This document shows, in pieces, positions 8,640 to 16,350 of a stretch of 64,000 nucleotides of DNA. The notes below the pieces were generated by a model. The model did not search any database. It was not told where the DNA came from and saw only the letters and a program-made list of their open reading frames with translations. A program made the position numbers and the translations under genes. Origin of the DNA: Deltaproteobacteria bacterium (GTDB lineage Bacteria; Desulfobacterota; Desulfobacteria; Desulfobacterales; Desulfatirhabdiaceae); contig JACRBZ010000026.1 of assembly GCA_016219185.1 (NCBI GenBank), positions 31,564 through 95,563 on the forward strand, written 5' to 3'. Position 1 is the first letter of the stretch. Every line of letters starts with the position of its first letter.

Positions 8640-8927
8640 TCACAAGAGGACTTTGGCAACGCTGTTTTGGGTCCCGAAGCAGTTCGGGCAAGCCCTTAAA
8701 TTTTCGGGATCTTGCACCCATTCACCATCAACCCAAAACTTGTACTCGATGTTTCCCGGTGAAAGCTTCTTTGCTTTTATCCATGTTCCGTTTTCACTTT
8801 TTTGCATCGGATCAGCGTCAGGATCCCAGTTGTTAAATTCTCCAACCAGAGAAACTTTTTGGGCCTCGACTGCTTCCAATGAAAACCGGATTTCTTTGGT
8901 CTTCTGTTTTGAGCTATTTTTTCGCAT
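8640..8927 (-). CDS. CBM48 / AMPK-beta-like glycogen-binding mini-protein
   Basis: 95-aa stand-alone carbohydrate-binding-module-48-like domain, as found in AMPK-beta and at the N-terminus of glycogen-branching enzymes. Core signatures are VSLVGEFNNWDPDADPM, GTWIKAKKLSPGNIEYKFWV and DGEWVQDPEN. AAGGAGG 6 bp before the ATG at 8927 fixes the start. It may bind glycogen or another polyglucan, or a protein partner; no catalytic domain is attached. A 5' fragment of a paralogue sits at 13276-13393. Element R2 lies about 150 bp upstream. Confidence 0.88.
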   Translation of the reverse strand: MRKNSSKQKTKEIRFSLEAVEAQKVSLVGEFNNWDPDADPMQKSENGTWIKAKKLSPGNIEYKFWVDGEWVQDPENLRACPNCFGTQNSVAKVLL

Positions 8928-9880
8928 CACGATCCTCCTTTGCTGATACTACCGGTTTTGCTTTGCAAACAGGCATTGGACGACATCAATCCATAAGGAA
9001 AGTGAGACAAAAAAATCTAACGATTGGCGCGCCCGTGATACATTAATTGTATTATTCTGACCTTTGTAATATTATTTGTCCATAGAGGGAGGGCTTCATT
9101 TTGTCTGAGGGAATCTACTATACGGGAGTTTTTCCCATTTGCCCTAAAGGCGGGTCGATGCGGAATTCATGTTTTACGGATTTGCCGAAATGATTCTCCT
9201 ACAAAGGGATTTTGATAAATATCTTAGTGCCTTTCATCGGTTGAGACTGAATCGTCATCTGACCATAAAGCAGGTTGACCCTTTCCTGCATGCTGCGAAT
9301 GCCCATCCGTTTTGTGCTGGCGGATAAGAGTTCCTGAGCCTTCACATCAAACCCCCTGCCATTATCCTCGATGCGCAGAATGATGTTCGGGGATGATCCC
9401 AGCAGAATGATGGTCGCATGATCGGCTTCCGCATGCTTACGGATATTGTTCAGGCCTTCTTGAATCAACCGGTAAATATGGATTTCCATATTTCCATCCA
9501 GGTCCATTACAGACATGCCGGCCGATTGAAAGTCAATTATTACTTTTCCGTTTTCGGAAGCCTCCTCGCAATAATTTTCAAGCGCCTTCACCAGTCCCAT
9601 TTCCTCCAGGCCGGGTAGACGCAGGTCATAAGCCAGATTCCTGACATCCGTAATGGTCTGAGTAAGCAGGCGGCAAAACGCTGTCAGTTTCTCCCGCAGC
9701 GCAGGGGACATCATGGATGGATCGTTATAAATCAAATCGCAGTGGATTTTCAGCACGGAAAGGTTCTGGGCGATACTGTCATGCAGCTCACAGGAGATCA
9801 GATGCCGTTCTTTTTCCTGGGCCTCTATCAGCAACTGAGAGAGTTCATGGATTTTTTCTTCGGACTCTTTGTGCTGGGTA
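8811..9880. repeat. Segmental duplication copy A (CBM48 5' part, R2, kinase catalytic region)
   Basis: About 1.06 kb that is strongly similar at the nucleotide level to 13276-14335, in the same orientation. It covers the first part of the CBM48 gene, the 271-bp intergenic region with R2, and the HisKA_3/HATPase part of the kinase gene. Boundaries were judged by eye. Confidence 0.8.
9075..9140 (-). promoter_or_regulatory. Conserved element R2 (upstream of CBM48 gene, downstream of kinase 1)
   Basis: Second block of the R family: TTTGTCCATAGAGGGAGG, then TTTTGTCTGAGGGAATC about 28 bp later, then a CGGG/CCC hairpin. On the minus strand it lies about 150 bp before the CBM48 start. A TAATAT/TAATAC stretch follows it and could be a -10 region. 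Confidence 0.55.
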
Positions 9881-11904
9881 ATGTCGATAATGAACCCTTC
9901 AACTGCAACCACTTTATCGTTTTTAAAGACCGGCTGGATGCTATAGTCATGGTATCCTATTGTGCCGTTTTTAAGTTGCCTGCGGAATTCTCCATTCAAG
10001 GTTTCACCGGATAGCCCTTTGAGGATCATTTCGCGGGCCTGGGCCTTGGATTCTAAAGGTTGAATTAATTCAAAGTGTTTATCAATGATTTCATGGTAAG
10101 AATATCCGTACATTTTTTCCCATTCAGGATTGACATACTGCCACAATCCGTCTTTCCCAACGCGATAATAGCCAAAAGGCGCATTCTCGATGATATTCCT
10201 GAATCTTGCCTCGCTTTCTCTTAGCGCCTGCTCTGATTTCCGCTGTGCCGTGATGTCCCTGGCAATCTGGATAAAGCCTGAGATTTTCTCTTGTTCATCC
10301 ATGAGAGGCGCGCTGGAGACATCCCAATATCTTGCATTCGGTTTTTCACCCATATGCAGGACGGTGCTTTCAATTTGACGCGTTTGTCTGGCTTTCACCG
10401 AGGGGCAGTCGTTACAAATCGCATTTCGATGGTAAAATGTATGATAACAGAACCGGCCGGTGATTTTCTCCATCGAGACATTAAACTCCTGGAGAACTGC
10501 TTTATTGGCCCATATCAATTTCATCTCATTATCAACGTAATGAATCAGATCCGTGGCGGCGTTAAGAATCGTCCGTTTCTGAGCTTCGCTCTTAAAAAGC
10601 GCATCCGCGGCCAGTTGACGTTCGGTAACATCAAAGAGAAAATTCAGCGTGGCGGGACGGCCCATCCAGGTGATTAAAACACCTTTATTTTCAATGCATT
10701 TTATTTCGCCGTTTTTAGTGATAATCCTCATTAAATATGTTTCGGGAACTTCTTCGCCGTTAAGTCTTCGCACATGGGATGACGCCAGCATTGCCCGATC
10801 ATCCGGATGCACGATTTCAATAAATGATCCGGAAGTTAATTCCTGCTCTGAATAACCAGACACGGACAGAGCATGAGGATTTGCCAGTTTAAGTAGCATG
10901 TCCTGGGTTACCACGACGCCTATCGGCGCGGTATTAACCAACAGGCGGTATTCTTTTTCGCTCTCAATCAGCGCCTCCAGAGCCTCATGATCCAGCGTGA
11001 TGTCCCGAACATATACAGCTACCTTCTCCACCTCTCCTTTTGAATTCAGGATCGGCTGAAGGCTATGCAGATACCGCCTTCCCATGCAACTATCCTGAAA
11101 ACTAAGGGGACGACGCAGATTCAGAACTTCATCAAACCGATTCTTTCTCTCTTTTGAAACTTCAGGAGGCAAAACGTCATTGATGTTCAGGCCGATCATT
11201 GCTTCCGCGTCCTGTCCCATCCTTCGGGCGGCGGTTTCATTGATCATCAGCAAAGTCCCCTTTCTGTCGAGCAGCATGGCGGACTCTGAATTGGCGTCAT
11301 TAAGGGCCTGCATCGTATTTTTACTTTCCAGCAGGGCGCACTCCAGCAGCTTTCGCTCCGTAATGTCGGTCATCGTCGATCGAAGCTCGTTGACGTCACC
11401 GTTATCCATCTGGATGGGGAGGGTATTCACCTGAACAAAAAATTGCCCGCCATCTTTTTTGATAAGTTTCAGCTCACAGTTTTTTTTCTCCCGTGTTTTT
11501 AAAACAGTGTTGCAATGGCCATAAAAAACGTCCTGAAAATCCGGAAAAATAAACCGGCTAAAATTTTTTGAGATCAATTGGCTTCTTGGGAAACCCAACA
11601 AATCCGCGGCAGTCAGATTGATCTCAAGGATGACCCCCTTAGAATTCATCGTAACATATCCGACCGGAGCAACATCATACAGCTCAAAATATTTAAGCTG
11701 CGATTCTTCGAGCCTGGCCTGGGTACCGCGAAGCTCATCGTTCTGTATTTCAAGTTCGATCTGGTAAATTTTCAGGTTCTCGACCAACTCATGAAGATCT
11801 CCGGTCGCAATATTTTTTGTGGACGAAGGATTTGTTTTCAGAATGGCTTTGGCCCGGTCATGCAGCTTTTTGAGCCCGGCTGTTTTTGTTTTATTTTTTT
11901 TCAT
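9199..11904 (-). CDS. Soluble multi-PAS sensor histidine kinase (NarX-like HisKA_3 class)
   Basis: About 901-aa cytoplasmic kinase without membrane segments. After an N-terminal coiled coil come five PAS/PAC modules (about residues 65-185, 195-305, 315-425, 435-555 and 565-685), a HisKA_3 dimerisation domain with the phospho-acceptor His in CELHDSIAQNLSVLK, and an HATPase domain with N-box LIQEGLNNIRKHAEA and G1 box IEDNGRGFD. The fourth PAS contains CNDCPS, perhaps redox or metal sensing. The ATG at 11904 has GAGG 5 bp upstream; ATGs at 11916 and 11919 are alternatives. Its catalytic half is nearly the same as that of the kinase at 13652. The likely partner is the NarL-type regulator at 7407. 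Confidence 0.92.
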   Translation of the reverse strand: MKKNKTKTAGLKKLHDRAKAILKTNPSSTKNIATGDLHELVENLKIYQIELEIQNDELRGTQARLEESQLKYFELYDVAPVGYVTMNSKGVILEINLTAADLLGFPRSQLISKNFSRFIFPDFQDVFYGHCNTVLKTREKKNCELKLIKKDGGQFFVQVNTLPIQMDNGDVNELRSTMTDITERKLLECALLESKNTMQALNDANSESAMLLDRKGTLLMINETAARRMGQDAEAMIGLNINDVLPPEVSKERKNRFDEVLNLRRPLSFQDSCMGRRYLHSLQPILNSKGEVEKVAVYVRDITLDHEALEALIESEKEYRLLVNTAPIGVVVTQDMLLKLANPHALSVSGYSEQELTSGSFIEIVHPDDRAMLASSHVRRLNGEEVPETYLMRIITKNGEIKCIENKGVLITWMGRPATLNFLFDVTERQLAADALFKSEAQKRTILNAATDLIHYVDNEMKLIWANKAVLQEFNVSMEKITGRFCYHTFYHRNAICNDCPSVKARQTRQIESTVLHMGEKPNARYWDVSSAPLMDEQEKISGFIQIARDITAQRKSEQALRESEARFRNIIENAPFGYYRVGKDGLWQYVNPEWEKMYGYSYHEIIDKHFELIQPLESKAQAREMILKGLSGETLNGEFRRQLKNGTIGYHDYSIQPVFKNDKVVAVEGFIIDITQHKESEEKIHELSQLLIEAQEKERHLISCELHDSIAQNLSVLKIHCDLIYNDPSMMSPALREKLTAFCRLLTQTITDVRNLAYDLRLPGLEEMGLVKALENYCEEASENGKVIIDFQSAGMSVMDLDGNMEIHIYRLIQEGLNNIRKHAEADHATIILLGSSPNIILRIEDNGRGFDVKAQELLSASTKRMGIRSMQERVNLLYGQMTIQSQPMKGTKIFIKIPL

Positions 11905-11964
11905 GGTGCCTCGCATCATTCCGGAACGGGCCCAAAACGCATGGTGAATATAGGGGTAAAGCTT

Positions 11965-12924
11965 TCAAGCACAGTGCCGGTAGAGTTTTCCGGGAAAATG
12001 CTTGCCAAAAAAGAATTCCAGGTCTCTGGAACAACCGGCGATTTTGGAAAGATTCAAGCCGGTCTCAATATCCAGCGAAGACAGCAGATAGTGGGTATCT
12101 TCAGTGGCGATATTCCCTGCTGCGCCTTGAATAAAAGGGCATCCGCCCATGCCGGCAAGGGCCGTATCAAAATGGGAAATCCCGCAGGACATGGCTGTCA
12201 TAACATTCACCAGCCCGAGTCCGCGGGTATCGTGAAGATGAAGAACGATCGGAAGATCACCGGTTACGGGTCTTACGGAGCAAAGAAGCTGGTGGATCGT
12301 GAGCGGCGTTGCCATTCCGGTGGTGTCTGCCAGACACAGCATGTCTGCGCCGGCTGTCACCAGGTCTTTTGCCATGGCAGCAATCCGATCCTCGGAAATC
12401 ACGTCCCCGTATCCACTGCCAAAGGCACACTGAATGCCAGCCCGGACATGCATTCCGTTCCTTTTAGATAAAGCAACCATTTTCAGGCCCATTTTCAGAG
12501 CCGCATCCGCGCTCATGCCTGTATTATTCAGGCTATGCCGGTTGCTGGCGGATATCGAAACCTCGATATGGGCCAGTTTTGAGGAGATTGCCCGTTCAAC
12601 GCCCGCCATGTTCAGCGCAAGCGCGCTGAAGGAAACGCCTGGAATCCCGGCCAGCGCGATCAGTAGTTTTTCCGCATCCGCCATCTGCGGCACCTTGCCG
12701 GGATGAACAAATGAAGCCACCTGTATATGCTCAAACCCGGCATCCACCAGGCGCATGATTATTTCAAGCTTCAGTGCGGTCGGAACGATTTTTTCCTCGA
12801 ACTGAAATCCGTCCCGCGGCCCCACCTCGATCAGTGTCACGTGTTTCGGAAGCGCTTTACAAAAAAACTTCACAGCGAACATTGGCGCCACAAGCCGAGG
12901 TTTCGTATGGTTATCAATTTCCAT
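11965..12924 (-). CDS. Hydroxymethylglutaryl-CoA lyase family protein
   Basis: 319-aa TIM-barrel HMGL-like lyase that would cleave HMG-CoA (or a related 3-hydroxy-acyl-CoA) to acetyl-CoA and a keto acid. Family motifs are EVGPRDGFQ (catalytic Arg-Asp), SASNRHSLNN, LADTTGMATP, LHLHDTRGLG (metal His pair) and the catalytic Cys loop AGMGGCPFIQGAAGNIATED. AAAGGTGAT precedes the ATG. It stands alone between two kinases with no CoA-transferase or dehydrogenase nearby, so the pathway (leucine or ketone-body type metabolism) is not shown. Confidence 0.9.
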   Translation of the reverse strand: MEIDNHTKPRLVAPMFAVKFFCKALPKHVTLIEVGPRDGFQFEEKIVPTALKLEIIMRLVDAGFEHIQVASFVHPGKVPQMADAEKLLIALAGIPGVSFSALALNMAGVERAISSKLAHIEVSISASNRHSLNNTGMSADAALKMGLKMVALSKRNGMHVRAGIQCAFGSGYGDVISEDRIAAMAKDLVTAGADMLCLADTTGMATPLTIHQLLCSVRPVTGDLPIVLHLHDTRGLGLVNVMTAMSCGISHFDTALAGMGGCPFIQGAAGNIATEDTHYLLSSLDIETGLNLSKIAGCSRDLEFFFGKHFPGKLYRHCA

Positions 12925-13043
12925 TAATTCATATCACCTTTTAAATTTCCCTTTATTTTAGCCATTTATTGAAATAACATTTCTATTGACTTATTTCTAT
13001 TTCTATTTTCATTGTCGCAAAATTGAGAATTTAAGGTGATGAA

Positions 13044-13184
13044 ATGGACGCTAACAAAAAAATCGTAAAAGCAGGCAGGACGCAGGACACCAAAGTTGAA
13101 ACGAGAGACCCGAAAACACTTTTCCGAAGTGTAACAGAATCAGGACGCAGGATTGATCGTCGCGTCACGGACCTCGCAGATTGC
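13044..13184 (+). pseudogene. Possible 5' fragment of a gene cut by the CRISPR relic
   Basis: An ORF with a good ribosome site (AAGGTGATGAA directly before the ATG) begins MDANKKIVKAGRTQDTKVET and runs about 47 residues before entering CRISPR repeat 1; the remaining codons to 13232 are repeat and spacer sequence. The residues are basic and not recognisable. It may be the stump of a gene truncated when the array and the duplicated segment were joined, or a chance ORF. Confidence 0.3.
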
Positions 13185-13275
13185 CGGTTCAACCCCTGCG
13201 TGTGTGGGGAACACACCGTGTGCAGTCATTAAAAGTGGAAATAATTCGGTTCATCCCCGCGTGTCTGGGGAACAT
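13185..13275 (-). CRISPR. Relic type I-E CRISPR: two repeats, one 32-nt spacer
   Basis: Repeat 2 (13247-13275, 29 nt) reads CGGTTCATCCCCGCGTG then TCTGGGGAACAT, close to the common type I-E repeat. Repeat 1 (13185-13214) is the same with one substitution and one inserted base. They are separated by exactly 32 nt (13215-13246), the standard type I-E spacer length. In crRNA sense (minus strand) the degenerate repeat 1 is leader-distal, as usual for terminal repeats. No leader and no cas genes are present in the window; the leader side abuts the truncated CBM48 gene directly. Confidence 0.8.
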
Positions 13276-13393
13276 GATCAATGTCGGAATTCCAGTTGTT
13301 AAATTCTCCAACCAGGGAAATTTTCTTTGCATCAACCGCTTCAAGTGAAAACTGGTTTTCTTTGATCTCTTGTTTTGAGCTATCTTTTCGCAT
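13276..13393 (-). pseudogene. Truncated CBM48 mini-protein gene fused to CRISPR sequence
   Basis: The start (ATG 13393 with AAAGGAGG 6 bp upstream) and the first roughly 39 codons match the intact gene at 8640: MRKDSSKQEIKENQFSLEAV, then SLVGEFNNW. Homology stops at 13276, the base next to CRISPR repeat 2. The frame continues to a stop at 13229 through the repeat and spacer, giving the tail VPQTRGDEPNYFHF, of the kind that type I-E repeats produce when translated. The second half of the domain is lost, so the product should not fold as CBM48. Confidence 0.8.
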
Positions 13394-13538
13394 AAGTATC
13401 CTCCTTTGCTGATACAAGCGGTTTTGGTTTGCAAACGCGCTCCGGATGATAGGTATCAGAAAAAATGAGACAAAAATCCAAAGGCCGGCTTACCCGGATA
13501 CTTGTATTAAATTCTGTTATTCTGATCTTTCCGATGTC

Positions 13539-13605
13539 TTTTGTCCATAGAGGGAGGTCTTCATTTTGTCTGAGGGAATCTACCAGTCGGGAATTTTCCC
13601 CATTT
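13539..13605 (-). promoter_or_regulatory. Conserved element R3 (upstream of truncated CBM48, downstream of kinase 2)
   Basis: Third R block: TTTTGTCCATAGAGGGAGG, then TTTTGTCTGAGGGAATC, then CGGGAATTTTCCCC. Its position relative to the truncated CBM48 start (about 150 bp) matches R2, as expected from the duplication. Confidence 0.55.
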
Positions 13606-13651
13606 GACCTGCGGGGGGTTCGATGCGGGATTTATGTTTTTACAGGTTTGC

Positions 13652-15778
13652 CTACAAAGGGATTTTGATAAATATTTTGGTGCCTTTCATCGGCTGAGAC
13701 TGAATCGCCATCTTGCCATAAAGCAGGTTGACCCTTTCCTGCATACTGCAAATGCCCATCCGTTTTGTGCTGGCGGATAAAAGCTCCTGAGCCTTCACAT
13801 CAAACCCCCTGCCATTATCCTCGATGCGCAGAATGAGGTTCGGGGATGATCCCAGCAGAATGATGGTCGCATGATCGGCTTCCGCATGTTTACGGACATT
13901 GTTGAGGCCTTCTTGAATCAACCGGTAAATATGGATTCCCATATTTCCATCCAGGTCCATTACAGACATGCCGGGCGATTGAAAGTCAACTTTTATTCCC
14001 CCGTTTTCTGAAACCTCCTCACAATAGATCTCAAGCGCCTTCACCAGTCCCATTTCCTCCAGGCCGGGAAGGCGCAGGTCATAAGCCAGATTCCTGACAT
14101 CCTTAATGATCTGAAAAAGCAGACTGGAGGATGCCGTCAGTTTCTTCCGCAGCGCAGGGGATATCATGGATGGATCATGATAAACCATATCGAAGTTAAT
14201 TTTCAGCACGGAAAGATTCTGGGCGATACTGTCATGCAGTTCACAGGAAATTAGATGCCGTTCTTTTTCCTGGGCCTGTATCAGCAGGTGAGAAAGTTTG
14301 TGGATCTTTTCTTCGGCCTGCTTGCGATCGGTGATGTCTTGAAAGCAGATGACCGCCCCGCGAATCCTTCCCATATCAACGATTGGCCGGCTGGAATATG
14401 ATATCGGAATGGAACTTCCATCCTTGCGATAAAAGAACTCATCGCATCCCTGATGAACCGTACCGTTGTTGCATGACATGTGGCCCGGGCATTCATGATT
14501 CGGATAGGGCCTGCCGTCCGGTTTCATGTGGTGCGTGAGGGCATGCAGGTTCTTTCCGAGCAATTCCTCGGTCGTATATCCCAAAATTTTATTGGCCGCT
14601 GGATTAACAAATGTCGTGATCCCATTAATGTCCATGCCGCAAATCCCTTCACCCGCGGACTCGAGCAGCAGCCGGTTCTGGCCGCTGATCATCATCACCG
14701 CAAGCTGCCTGCCGCGAAGAAGCAGCAACGCTCCCAGCAGCGCGATTATCAATGCCGTAATCGCTACCAGCCACGGCCAGTATTGCCGCCACAAGTCCGA
14801 CCAGCTCATTTGGCCGTAGTGTTCATACGGCGGCAGCCGCAGCTCTCGCAAGCAGTCATGGACGCTGGTGTAGTTGAGGCAGACACCCCAGCCCCCGCTT
14901 TGTGCAGCCATGGCAGCGGGTGAATCGGCGGGCATGCTCAGTAGTGCCACGGTCACCTCGCGTGAGAGCTCATCGGTTGTGTCGGATAGTTTCGCAAATG
15001 GCCATTCGGGATAGAGGTGAGTGCTGTGCAGGTAGGGGAATGTGGACTGCGACCCTGGCGCAGCATCGCCGGGAATGACTCGAATCTCATCCATCCGGAT
15101 CTCGCCGCTGGCGGCCATACGCTCAATTGTATCGGTGCGCACGGTCCCGATATCCGCCTCGCCGGAGAGAACCGCACGGACGACTGCGGGATGAGTGCCC
15201 AGAAAGGATAGTCGGACACAGTCCCGCTCGGGATCAATGCCTGCTGACCTGAATTCACGCAAGGCCATGTACCATCCACCGAATGAGATCTGCTTAGTGG
15301 CCGCAAGACGTTGACCACGAGCATCCCGCAAGTTCTGCAGATCACTGCGATCGGCACGACAGAAGACAACGCCGCCAAATTCCGACACGATTTGTGTTCC
15401 AACCAGATTGCGCAGGGTCATGATTCGAGTAACGCCGTACCTCACCTCCAGATCAACATAGATCGAGGGATTGCAGAACAAAAAATCGATCGACTTGTTC
15501 GCGACCGCAGATTCGACCTCCCTGAACTGCAGCGGCACCAGATCGAACTGACGGCCGGGCAACGCCTTGTCCAGATAGTCCATCGTGAGCTGCCACATTT
15601 CGCTGCAGATATCCGTACCTTTATGCGCCAGAACACCGATGCGGGTTGATGCCGATGCGCGAGCGTCGATTTCCATGCCCGGCACGGCAACCACGATGGT
15701 GAAAATGGCCAGGAGCAATGCCGCCTTCATGCACGGATTTTTCATATCGTGAAATCGGATAGTCCGTTGATCACTCAT
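13652..15778 (-). CDS. Membrane histidine kinase with periplasmic PhnD/TtrS-like sensor domain
   Basis: 708-aa kinase. An N-terminal signal/TM (about residues 17-37) precedes a periplasmic substrate-binding-protein-like domain (about 45-320; IGVLAHKG, FLFCNPSIYVDLE, ADIGTVRTDTIERM) as in TtrS-type tetrathionate sensors and PhnD. Then come a second TM (about 333-357), one PAS (about 365-480, with NHECPGHMSC), HisKA_3 (CELHDSIAQNLSVLK) and HATPase. GAGG 8 bp upstream supports the ATG at 15778. The last roughly 220 residues nearly equal kinase 1, while the sensor half looks richer in GC and different in codon choice, so the gene seems chimeric. The ligand is unknown; a sulfur oxyanion is one guess from the TtrS similarity. 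Confidence 0.9.
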   Translation of the reverse strand: MSDQRTIRFHDMKNPCMKAALLLAIFTIVVAVPGMEIDARASASTRIGVLAHKGTDICSEMWQLTMDYLDKALPGRQFDLVPLQFREVESAVANKSIDFLFCNPSIYVDLEVRYGVTRIMTLRNLVGTQIVSEFGGVVFCRADRSDLQNLRDARGQRLAATKQISFGGWYMALREFRSAGIDPERDCVRLSFLGTHPAVVRAVLSGEADIGTVRTDTIERMAASGEIRMDEIRVIPGDAAPGSQSTFPYLHSTHLYPEWPFAKLSDTTDELSREVTVALLSMPADSPAAMAAQSGGWGVCLNYTSVHDCLRELRLPPYEHYGQMSWSDLWRQYWPWLVAITALIIALLGALLLLRGRQLAVMMISGQNRLLLESAGEGICGMDINGITTFVNPAANKILGYTTEELLGKNLHALTHHMKPDGRPYPNHECPGHMSCNNGTVHQGCDEFFYRKDGSSIPISYSSRPIVDMGRIRGAVICFQDITDRKQAEEKIHKLSHLLIQAQEKERHLISCELHDSIAQNLSVLKINFDMVYHDPSMISPALRKKLTASSSLLFQIIKDVRNLAYDLRLPGLEEMGLVKALEIYCEEVSENGGIKVDFQSPGMSVMDLDGNMGIHIYRLIQEGLNNVRKHAEADHATIILLGSSPNLILRIEDNGRGFDVKAQELLSASTKRMGICSMQERVNLLYGKMAIQSQPMKGTKIFIKIPL

Positions 15779-16350
15779 GCGAAAGCCTCTGCCGCATCAC
15801 TGTGATGACCTCATTGAGCGTCACGCTTAACATCGTTATTACGGGTTTAAATAAGAGAATAGACATTGTCTTCGTATGGATTTGAGTACGTATAGTCAAC
15901 AACAATCTCTTCAGCCGGGAAAGTTATGCCGCCGAAACGCTCCCCAGGCAATTACAGAGCGTTTCTGGCACAGAACCCGCTTATTCCTCATTCTGGGAGC
16001 CGGGATTGTCATTTCTGCATGGATATTCTGATTATATGTTTTGACGTAAAAGATGGCTTCAGTCTGTCTCCCTGAGAGTTTCGTCAATCTTTCAGCATTT
16101 TTTACCGATACCGGATCATTTTCCATTGACATTGAAACGCCCGTTAATTTAAAACCATCCGGCATGGGAACAAATGCTTCGATCCCCGAAAATGAGACAT
16201 GGACCGATCATGAGCAGGGTTCAGTTTCCACACACACATTCCCTGTTTTCTCTTGCCATTATTAAAGCTTATATGGTATCAAATCGAATGATCAAGACGC
16301 TTCAAATCACTGAAGCAGATTCATATTCACAATACTTAAAGGAGGGTACG
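15779..16350. other. Gene-poor intergenic region with promoter-like sites
   Basis: 572 bp between kinase 2 (minus) and the amino-acid SBP (plus), with no convincing gene. A TTGACA (16126) - 17 bp - TTAAAA (16149) pair could drive the transporter. GCTTCA-6-TGAAGC (16299-16316) is a small palindrome just before the SBP ribosome site, perhaps an operator or leader hairpin. Confidence 0.4.

Larger units (their letters stand above)
13276..14335. repeat. Segmental duplication copy B
   Basis: Counterpart of 8811-9880, about 4.45 kb away in the same orientation. It contains the CBM48 5' fragment, element R3 and the catalytic region of kinase 2. The left boundary coincides with a CRISPR repeat edge; the right boundary lies between the PAS and HisKA_3 regions. 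Confidence 0.8.

Noticed and set aside
13185..13214. GGTTCAAxCCC as a tRNA T-arm
   Set aside because: No acceptor or anticodon arms surround it; the 29-nt spacing pattern identifies it as a CRISPR repeat.
13189..13434. 81-codon minus-strand frame across the CRISPR relic
   Set aside because: Out of frame with the CBM48 fragment and composed largely of repeat sequence.
15911..16165. 84-codon minus-strand frame upstream of the amino-acid transporter
   Set aside because: No ribosome site, no recognisable composition, and it overlaps a promoter-like region.
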